The notes under the pieces are model-generated. The model made no database searches. It saw nothing but the letters and a program-made list of their open reading frames with translations, and was not told where the DNA came from. A stretch of DNA of 6,106 nt, taken from assembly GCA_051955775.1 (NCBI GenBank), contig JBQCGJ010000065.1:1-6106 (forward strand). The letters run 5' to 3'. Numbering within the stretch: the stretch's first letter is position 1; every line of letters begins with the position of its first letter. The position numbers and the translations under genes were made by a program. This DNA comes from DASUHT01 sp051955775. GTDB lineage: Bacteria > Actinomycetota > Thermoleophilia > Gaiellales > JAICJC01. Below, one piece after another: positions 1 through 6,106 of this stretch.

Positions 1-209
1 CCGCATCGGCATCATCCGGGCTCGCGAGTGCCGGCCGTGTACTGCCTGCCGGGCCGCGGCGCCACCGCCGGCGGAGTGCAGACGTGGCGTTCGCGCGGCG
101 GCTGCGGCCCGCGCCGCGCACGATGTTCAGCGCCGGCTGCCATGACGACGGCTTCTGGCGGCAGGCCGCCGGCCCCGCGCTGCGCTTCCTGGACGAGCAC
201 CTGAGCTGA
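1..209 (+). pseudogene. alpha/beta-hydrolase (esterase) remnant, cut by the window edge and probably internally deleted/frameshifted
   Basis: The frame that ends at the TGA at 207-209 gives, from about base 75, a typical esterase C-terminus. It contains the motif GCHDDGFWRQ (codons from about 138), whose His is the expected catalytic-triad histidine, followed by ALRFLDEHLS. Upstream of about base 75 this frame is Arg/Ala-rich and unlike a protein of this family. There, frame 1 instead reads VPAVYCLPGRGATAGG (from about base 31), which resembles the strand plus oxyanion loop near the N-terminus of the same esterase type. In an intact family member these two segments lie roughly 200 residues apart with a GxSxG nucleophile elbow between them. 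Here they are adjacent, in different frames, and no GxSxG is seen. I infer an internal deletion with frameshift, or an assembly join. The alternative is an ordinary 3' partial gene whose frame-1 resemblance is chance. It is convergent with ettA. Confidence 0.5.
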
Positions 210-215
210 GTGCGG

Positions 216-276
216 GAAACCGGGGCCAGGCCCCGGCTGTCGGTCGCCATCGAATGCGGGGCCGGGCCCCGGTTTC
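216..276. terminator. large inverted repeat between convergent genes, likely bidirectional terminator
   Basis: The arms are gaaaccggggccaggcccc (216-234) and ggggccgggccccggtttc (258-276). They are reverse complements over 19 positions with one mismatch, around a 23-nt loop. The left arm is itself nearly palindromic (ccggggc-cag-gccccgg, 220-236). It begins 6 nt after the stop of the plus-strand hydrolase remnant and lies 20 nt past the minus-strand ettA stop, so it is placed to end transcripts from both sides. There is no clear U-tract on either strand, which is common in high-GC actinobacteria. Confidence 0.6.
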
Positions 277-290
277 TGGGGCCTGGCCCC
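222..290. repeat. three copies of a 13-nt palindromic unit GGGGCC-N-GGCCCC
   Basis: Units lie at 222-234 (central a), 258-270 (central g) and 278-290 (central t). The first and third are exact reverse complements of each other. The longer context GAAACCGGGGCCnGGCCCC appears once on each strand. The arrangement resembles a small REP-type intergenic repeat cluster; whether it is dispersed elsewhere in the genome cannot be seen here. Confidence 0.55.
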
Positions 291-296
291 TCGGAG

Positions 297-1979
<1,683 letters not shown>

Positions 1980-1995
1980 GGCGCACCAGGATAGA

Positions 1996-2388
1996 TCAGC
2001 TTCCCGGCCGAGTCTCCCTCCGCCGCGACCAGGCCATGCCCAGCACGGCCGCCGCCGTCATCCCCACAGCCGCCGACAGGATGGCCACGACGATCCCGCC
2101 GCCGAGGTAGTGCACGCCGATCAGGGCCGGGGCGGCGACCAGGAACACCGGCGTCAGCACCAGCAGGCGGTCGCGCATCAGCGAACTCGGGCCGCTCGCC
2201 CACCACCACAGCGACCCCACGCCGACCACCACGCCGACGACCACGGCCACACGCCCGGCAGTGATCCGCGAGATCCAGCCGAAGCGGGCGGCGGCCACCA
2301 CCGCCCACGTCCAGATCGCGATCACCGACCCGCCGCCGGCCACCATCAGGTCGCGGCGGACGAGCTTGCGCAGATCCTCCTGCTGCAT
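1996..2388 (-). CDS. small four-helix membrane protein, function unknown
   Basis: I do not recognise a family. The 130-residue product begins MQQEDLRKLVRRDLM, with a charged, probably cytoplasmic N-terminus. Four hydrophobic segments follow at about 14-34, 42-64, 74-96 and 98-120, and it ends in a basic Arg-rich tail SRRRETRPGS, consistent with both termini in the cytoplasm. Segment 2 is Val/Gly-rich and ends in Trp-Trp-Trp. I chose the ATG at 2388 because GGTGAT sits 3 nt upstream as a plausible ribosome binding site. An in-frame GTG at 2433 would add 15 residues but falls inside the hairpin at 2403-2431. The stop is 16 nt before the ettA start, suggesting one transcript. Composition and spacing support a real gene; no enzymatic motif is visible. 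Confidence 0.75.
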   Translation of the reverse strand: MQQEDLRKLVRRDLMVAGGGSVIAIWTWAVVAAARFGWISRITAGRVAVVVGVVVGVGSLWWWASGPSSLMRDRLLVLTPVFLVAAPALIGVHYLGGGIVVAILSAAVGMTAAAVLGMAWSRRRETRPGS

Positions 2389-2402
2389 CGGATCACCGTA
2401 GC

Positions 2403-2431
2403 GTGTGGGGCGGGCACCGCCCGCCCCACAC
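2403..2431 (-). terminator. hairpin terminator after the APC-1 permease gene
   Basis: There is a perfect 12-bp stem, gtgtggggcggg (2403-2414) with cccgccccacac (2420-2431), around a 5-nt loop. It starts 14 nt past the TAA of the permease in the minus direction and lacks a U-tract. It also ends only 14 nt before the start of the next minus-strand gene, so either read-through feeds that gene or its promoter lies within the 3' end of the permease. Confidence 0.7.
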
Positions 2432-2445
2432 ACACCGGACGTGGC

Positions 2446-4032
2446 TTACGGGCCGCCGTGAACCGGAGGCGGCTCGCCCATCGCGACCGACAGGCTTTCG
2501 GCGGAGTCCCCGGCGCGATGCTCCGGCAGCACGTCACCCTTGTGCTGCTGGAACCCGAACCACACGATCAGGCCCGAGATCACCACCGCGGCGACACCCG
2601 TGATCGGCCCCCACCTCTGATACCAATGGATATTCCCGTAGAACTCGGGACGCGGCCACGCCAGGTTGATCACCATTGCCGCCCCGTACAGGATCGCCAG
2701 CACGTTGGTGACGACCGCGAACCCGCCCAGGCTGAACAGGCCCTGGTTGCCGGTCGGCAGGTTGTCCGGCCAGCCGTTGAGCCGCTTCTGCAGCAGCGGG
2801 ATGTTCACGCCCAGGTACGCCAGGTACATGAAGATGATGCCCAGCGCGATGATCACCTCGAACGCGTACTGGTTGTAGATGTTGAAGGCCAGGATGGCGA
2901 TCGCGATCGCGCCCACCAGCACGGCCGGGAACACCGGCACCCGGCGGGTGCCCGACACGGACGCCAGCCGGGACGCGCCCGGCAGGTTGTTGTCACGGCC
3001 CATCGCGAACAGGATCCGCACCGACATGGCGTGGATGGCCAGGCAGCACACGAAGATGGCCAGCGCGCAGTCGGCCAGGAAGACGTTGCCCCAGGTGTTT
3101 CCGAGCACGTCCTTGGTGATCACGGTCAGGCTGAGCGCCGTGGGATTGGCGTACAGCTTGTCGCTGACCGCCATCGTGCCGAACAGGATCAGCAGGAAGC
3201 CCAGTGTGCCGGCCGTGGCCAGCGCCTGGATGACCGCCCGCGGCGCCCGCTTGCGCGGGTTGTCGGTCTCCTCGGCCAGCGAGCCGGCCGTGTCGAACCC
3301 GTACATCACATAGAGCGGCATGATGGCGCCGATCAGGAGCGCTCCCAGATAGCCCCAGGAGTGCCCGGTGCCCGTGCCGGCGGTGTTGGTCAGCACATCG
3401 CTCGGGCTGCGCGTGGTGTTGACCAGGAAGATGATCACCAGCCCGGTGGCGCCGATCAGCTCGGCCAGCACCCCGATGTTGTTGATCCTGGACATCACCG
3501 ACACGCCGGCCACGTTGATGAGCGTGGTCAGGCAGACCATGATGATGCCCAGCACGATCGCGTTCTTGGCGAAGTCGCTGGAGTAGAAGTTGAGCGAGTT
3601 CGCCGAGGATCCGACGAGCTGGAAGCGCGGTGAGATCTGCGGCAGGATGATCTGCCAGGCCAGGGCCACCGCGGGCACGGTGACGATCTGGGCGCACATG
3701 TACATCCATCCCGTGTTCCACGCCCAGCCCCTGCCGGCCACCTGCTTCGACCACTGGTAGACCGACCCCGCAAGCGGGTAGTGCGCGGACAGCTGCGCGA
3801 ACTGGAGGGCGACCATCATCTGGCCGAAGAGGACGAAGATCCATGCCCAGATGAACGCAGGGCCTGCGAACAGGAAGCCCAGATACGACGTCTGGAACAT
3901 GCCGGTGAGGATGGAGATGTAGCTGAACCCTGCGGCGAATGAGGAAAAACTGCCGAGCGTTCGGTGAAGCTCCTGTTTGTAGCCGAAGCCCTCGAGGTCC
4001 CGGGCGTCCGACGACTCGGAGATTCCGGACAT
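2446..4032 (-). CDS. APC-superfamily permease APC-1, amino acid/choline transporter type
   Basis: The 528-residue integral membrane protein has about 12 hydrophobic segments (roughly 32-50, 54-78, 107-131, 155-178, 188-206, 226-250, 269-288, 315-343, 367-384, 389-410, 433-457, 476-494), the LeuT-fold topology of secondary transporters. Family signs are the N-terminal FGYKQELHRTLGSFSSFAAGFSYIS, where TM1 is unwound at the substrate site. Next is AHYPLAGSVYQWSKQVAGRGW after TM2. TM6 carries YGFDTAGSLAEETDNPRKRAPRAV, characteristic of the ACT (amino acid/choline) group. Known family members use ion gradients to import amino acids, GABA, choline or related amines; the substrate here is not determinable. 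The start is the ATG at 4032 because AAAGGAG lies 4 nt upstream; the in-frame start at 4050 would put that site inside the gene. It has its own predicted promoter with palindromic operators and is flanked by hairpins on both sides, so it is probably monocistronic. Confidence 0.9.
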   Translation of the reverse strand: MSGISESSDARDLEGFGYKQELHRTLGSFSSFAAGFSYISILTGMFQTSYLGFLFAGPAFIWAWIFVLFGQMMVALQFAQLSAHYPLAGSVYQWSKQVAGRGWAWNTGWMYMCAQIVTVPAVALAWQIILPQISPRFQLVGSSANSLNFYSSDFAKNAIVLGIIMVCLTTLINVAGVSVMSRINNIGVLAELIGATGLVIIFLVNTTRSPSDVLTNTAGTGTGHSWGYLGALLIGAIMPLYVMYGFDTAGSLAEETDNPRKRAPRAVIQALATAGTLGFLLILFGTMAVSDKLYANPTALSLTVITKDVLGNTWGNVFLADCALAIFVCCLAIHAMSVRILFAMGRDNNLPGASRLASVSGTRRVPVFPAVLVGAIAIAILAFNIYNQYAFEVIIALGIIFMYLAYLGVNIPLLQKRLNGWPDNLPTGNQGLFSLGGFAVVTNVLAILYGAAMVINLAWPRPEFYGNIHWYQRWGPITGVAAVVISGLIVWFGFQQHKGDVLPEHRAGDSAESLSVAMGEPPPVHGGP

Positions 4033-4036
4033 ACGA

Positions 4037-4043
4037 CTCCTTT
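4037..4043 (-). promoter_or_regulatory. ribosome binding site of APC-1
   Basis: AAAGGAG on the minus strand ends 4 nt before the ATG at 4032. It decides between this start and a longer in-frame alternative at 4050. The same heptamer precedes APC-2. Confidence 0.8.
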
Positions 4044-4055
4044 CTGGCACGGAGG

Positions 4056-4067
4056 CGGTCTAGACCG
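4056..4067. promoter_or_regulatory. perfect palindrome CGGTCTAGACCG, candidate GntR/HutC-type operator
   Basis: This perfect 12-bp dyad lies over the predicted transcription start, just downstream of the -10 element and 23 nt upstream of the APC-1 ATG. Its core GGTCTAGACC equals the core of the DasR site of Streptomyces (ACTGGTCTAGACCACT), a HutC-subfamily GntR repressor. The flanking positions fit less well. The position suits repression by blocking RNA polymerase. The regulator is not encoded in this window. Site identity is inferred from resemblance. Confidence 0.5.
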
Positions 4068-4070
4068 GTG

Positions 4071-4099
4071 ATCTTCCCCCACGCATGGGGGAAAGTCAA
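4071..4099 (-). promoter_or_regulatory. predicted housekeeping-sigma promoter for APC-1
   Basis: Reading the minus strand, TTGACT (4099-4094) is a good -35 element, 5 of 6 matches to TTGACA. A 17-nt spacer follows, then GAAGAT (4076-4071), a weak -10 that keeps the conserved A at position 2 and final T. Transcription would start near 4063-4065, leaving a leader of about 32 nt. It sits just downstream of the terminator at 4115-4145 and upstream of APC-1, exactly where a promoter is needed. Confidence 0.5.
4074..4093. promoter_or_regulatory. inverted repeat filling the promoter spacer, candidate operator
   Basis: The arms ttccccca (4074-4081) and tgggggaa (4086-4093) are perfect 8-bp reverse complements separated by cgca. 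The repeat starts at the base next to the -35 hexamer and reaches into the -10 hexamer. A protein binding site is more likely than a terminator, since it lies upstream of the predicted transcription start and no transcript would need to end here. Confidence 0.45.
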
Positions 4100-4114
4100 C
4101 GCGCGGATCCCGGC

Positions 4115-4145
4115 TCCGGCCCGGGGCGCACAGCCCCGGGCCGGA
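4115..4145 (-). terminator. strong hairpin terminator after APC-2
   Basis: A perfect 13-bp GC-rich stem (4115-4127 with 4133-4145) surrounds the loop gcaca. It begins 8 nt past the TGA of APC-2 in the minus direction. There is no U-tract. It separates the phosphoesterase/APC-2 unit from the promoter of APC-1. Confidence 0.75.
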
Positions 4146-4153
4146 TCGCGTGG

Positions 4154-5794
4154 TCATTCCACGGGGATCTCGGAGTTGATCTTGCTGAGGTCGATGCCCT
4201 CTCGCGAGCGGGCCACCCGGGAGATCACGTAGATCGCGATGGCCACGATGTACAGCGCCGCCATGTAGATCAGCGACTTGTGATGGTTGACCCCGTAGGC
4301 GTCGGTGGAGAACCACTTGTACCCGCAGAACGCCAGGAACGCACCGAACACGATGCCGACCAGCGTGACCAGGGGGATGCCGGCGATCTCGTACCGGGAG
4401 ATCGGCGAGGCCTGGTAGATCTCGCGCTTGCGCCAGGGCAGGATGATCGCCGACAGGGTCGTCCCGAAGTAGGTGATCGCGATCACCACCGTGGCGTCCA
4501 GGGTGTAGCCGTAGAAGGTGGAGTTGTAGGCGTACAGGTAGCTGATCGGGATGGACGGGATCAGCATCAGCGCCAGCGCCCCCAGCGGGACGTGGGTGCG
4601 GTCGTCGACCTTGGCCGCCCACTCGGGCAGCACGCGGTCGAACGCGGCCGCGAAGATGACCCGGGTGGAGCTCAGGAACACGCTGCCCGCCCAGCCGAAG
4701 AACCACAGCGAGAGCAGGAGCAGCAGCACCACCTGCACCAACCCGTTGTGGAAGAACATCGCCGCCAGCATGCCCGGATACGGGAACCAGTACGTCGGCG
4801 CCGTGAATGACGCCCAGTACTCCGCGCTGAGGATCCCGTAGAAGTTGAAGCCCATGGCGTGCGCCATGGCGGCGAAGGTCGCGACCACCACCACCGTGGT
4901 GAAGACCAGCGCCCCGCCCATGGCGTAGATGTTCTTGCGGAAGTCGGACGCCCCGCGCACCTCGCCGTACAGGGTCGCGCCCCAGTTCGGCCACAGGTTG
5001 TAGAAGAGCATGAAGGGCACCAGCAGCAGGGTCGCGCGCAGCGGGAACGCCCCGAACCCCTTGAAGCCCACGCCGGCCTTGTGGGCGGCGTCGACGGTGC
5101 CCTGGAAGGCGTTGGGATCATGGGTGCCGTAGATGTCGGTCTGGCGGTTGAATGCCGTCTCGAAGTCGGCCTTGGAGTGGAACAGGAAGATCAGCAGCAT
5201 CAACGCCAGCCCGATCAGCGCGCCGTAGAAGCAGTACTTCTGGAAGCGCGCATAGTTCCGCATGCCGATCGACACCACGACCGAGGCGATCACCGCTGTG
5301 AACAGGGAGGCCACGAAGATGCCGGTGCCGTGGAGCGGGTTCCACCAGGCCGCATGGAAGGTGCTGGTGCCGTTGTAGCCGAGCACGTTCAGGATCGGCT
5401 GGATCACCTCGATGATCAGGATGTTGGCGTAGATGGGCACCCAGTGCCACAGGATGAACCACCAGCCGGTGGCGGCCAGCACGAAGCCGACCCCACCGCC
5501 GAACACGCGCGTCTGCCACACGTAGTCACCGCCGGCGCGCGGCATGACCGCGATCATCGACGCGTAGGTGACCACCTCGAAGATGACGAACAGGCCCGAC
5601 AGGATGATGGCGGCGATCAGGCCACCCTCGGGGAAGACCGCGATCCCGGTGAAGGCGTAGCCGAAGCCGAGCGCCATCAGGTTGATCGCGAAGGCCGAGT
5701 AGATGAAGGCGTCGAACACCGACCATCCCTTCACCAGCCCGGTTGCCTTGCGCACGAAGAGGGTGCGTTCGACTGGTACATCAGCGGCTGCCAT
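4154..5794 (-). CDS. APC-superfamily permease APC-2
   Basis: The 546-residue membrane protein has about 12 hydrophobic segments. Family marks are MPRAGGDYVWQTR (84-96) after TM2, the classic APC P-x-x-GG-x-Y loop, and SSTRVIFAAAFDRVLPEWAAKV (375-396), the APC motif following TM8. It differs strongly from APC-1 and belongs to a different APC subgroup. Predicted external loops are long: about 133-155, 206-255 between TM5 and TM6, and 313-350 between TM7 and TM8. The loops and helices are rich in Trp, Tyr and Phe. It probably imports an amino acid or related organic compound by cation symport; the substrate is unknown. The ATG at 5794 is supported by AAAGGAG 9 nt upstream. The start lies 18 nt after the metallophosphoesterase stop, so the two are likely co-transcribed. 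The hydrophilic C-terminus SREGIDLSKINSEIPVE is cytoplasmic. Confidence 0.88.
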   Translation of the reverse strand: MAAADVPVERTLFVRKATGLVKGWSVFDAFIYSAFAINLMALGFGYAFTGIAVFPEGGLIAAIILSGLFVIFEVVTYASMIAVMPRAGGDYVWQTRVFGGGVGFVLAATGWWFILWHWVPIYANILIIEVIQPILNVLGYNGTSTFHAAWWNPLHGTGIFVASLFTAVIASVVVSIGMRNYARFQKYCFYGALIGLALMLLIFLFHSKADFETAFNRQTDIYGTHDPNAFQGTVDAAHKAGVGFKGFGAFPLRATLLLVPFMLFYNLWPNWGATLYGEVRGASDFRKNIYAMGGALVFTTVVVVATFAAMAHAMGFNFYGILSAEYWASFTAPTYWFPYPGMLAAMFFHNGLVQVVLLLLLSLWFFGWAGSVFLSSTRVIFAAAFDRVLPEWAAKVDDRTHVPLGALALMLIPSIPISYLYAYNSTFYGYTLDATVVIAITYFGTTLSAIILPWRKREIYQASPISRYEIAGIPLVTLVGIVFGAFLAFCGYKWFSTDAYGVNHHKSLIYMAALYIVAIAIYVISRVARSREGIDLSKINSEIPVE

Positions 5795-5803
5795 TGCTCG
5801 CTG

Positions 5804-5810
5804 CTCCTTT
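5804..5810 (-). promoter_or_regulatory. ribosome binding site of APC-2
   Basis: AAAGGAG on the minus strand, 9 nt before the ATG at 5794 and 2 nt after the TAG of the upstream gene. Its position in the 18-nt gap supports translation of both genes from one mRNA. Confidence 0.75.
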
Positions 5811-5812
5811 CT

Positions 5813-6106
5813 CTAGCCGCTCGTGAGCACGAACTTCTTGACCTTCTTGCCGTCCAGGTCGACCAGCGCGCCAAGCAGGTCGCCCTGCTCGTAGGCGCTG
5901 CCCGGGTTGATGCACAGGGTGTCGCCGATGCGGGTGTGGCCGCGGGCTTCGTGGATGTGCCCGTGCAGCGTCAGGCCGGGCCGGAACTCCTCGATGGCCT
6001 GTCTGACCGCCGTCGAGCCGACCGGCTCCGGGGCGTGCCCGCCGTGCTTGGGCGTGAGGTCCTCGTGCAGCCCCGGCGCGTCGTCCAGGCCTGAGCCGTA
6101 CGGCGG
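5813..6106 (-). CDS. calcineurin-like metallophosphoesterase, C-terminal part
   Basis: Only the last 97 residues are inside the window; the 5' end lies beyond the right edge. The frame stays open to the edge and ends with TAG at 5815-5813. Visible motifs are PPYGSGLDDAP near the start of the fragment, a GSTAVR segment (30-35) and HGHIHE (48-53). The last supplies the C-terminal metal-binding His residues of the calcineurin-like fold. Then come INPGSAYEQGDLLGALVDL (66-84) and a terminal LTSG. The order HGHxHE then NPGS-x-Y-x-x-G is typical of small bacterial and archaeal phosphodiesterases of this superfamily, which use two metal ions to cleave phosphoester bonds. The N-terminal metal motifs (DxH, GD, GNH) are off the edge. 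The substrate is unknown. It is the upstream partner of APC-2. Confidence 0.85.
   Translation of the reverse strand, partial: PPYGSGLDDAPGLHEDLTPKHGGHAPEPVGSTAVRQAIEEFRPGLTLHGHIHEARGHTRIGDTLCINPGSAYEQGDLLGALVDLDGKKVKKFVLTSG

Noticed and set aside
12..200. Small minus-strand open frame at the left edge
   Set aside because: Pro/Arg/Ala-rich with no motif; it is antisense to the esterase C-terminus with the recognisable GCHDDGFW segment.
4033..4153. Riboswitch or structured leader upstream of APC-1
   Set aside because: The predicted leader is only about 32 nt; the hairpins lie at the upstream gene's end or in the promoter, so they fit a terminator and operators better.
4859..6094. Long open plus-strand frame (411 codons) opposite APC-2 and the phosphoesterase
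   Set aside because: Same antisense artefact. The minus strand shows real motifs (HGHIHE, NPGS, APC loops) and ribosome binding sites.

Overview
The window is high-GC DNA with dense, mostly minus-strand coding. Codon use is strongly GC-biased, starts are preceded by AAAGGAG-type ribosome binding sites, and intergenic hairpins are GC-rich without U-tracts. This fits a high-GC bacterium, most likely an actinobacterium (possibly Thermoleophilia-like); that placement is an inference from style and gene content, with no marker gene to prove it.

Layout from left to right. Bases 1-209 (+) hold the 3' end of an alpha/beta-hydrolase (esterase) gene that looks broken: an N-terminal-type segment in one frame runs directly into the C-terminal catalytic-His segment in another. 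Bases 210-296 are a convergent intergenic spacer made almost wholly of inverted GGGGCC-N-GGCCCC repeats, probably a bidirectional terminator. All remaining genes are on the minus strand. In their transcription order (right to left) they are: the C-terminal part of a calcineurin-like metallophosphoesterase (5813-6106); an APC-superfamily permease, here APC-2 (4154-5794), 18 nt downstream of it and probably co-transcribed; a strong hairpin terminator (4115-4145); a predicted promoter with two palindromes (4056-4099); a second, distantly related APC permease of the amino acid/choline transporter type, here APC-1 (2446-4032); a hairpin terminator (2403-2431); a small four-helix membrane protein (1996-2388); and ettA, an ABC-F translation factor (297-1979), 16 nt downstream of that.

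Functionally there are three units. The first is a phosphoesterase-permease operon that continues beyond the right edge. The second is a separately promoted, apparently repressible uptake permease. The third is a small membrane protein paired with a housekeeping ribosome-associated ATPase. The substrates of both permeases cannot be read from sequence; amino acids, amines or related nitrogen compounds are the family expectation.

The most interesting signal is regulatory. The APC-1 promoter has a perfect 12-bp palindrome, CGGTCTAGACCG, at the predicted transcription start; its core equals that of operators bound by HutC/DasR-type GntR regulators. A second palindrome exactly fills the -35/-10 spacer. 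I see no CRISPR array, tRNA, rRNA, insertion sequence or evident novel defence or biosynthetic system. No gap between genes exceeds about 125 bases.
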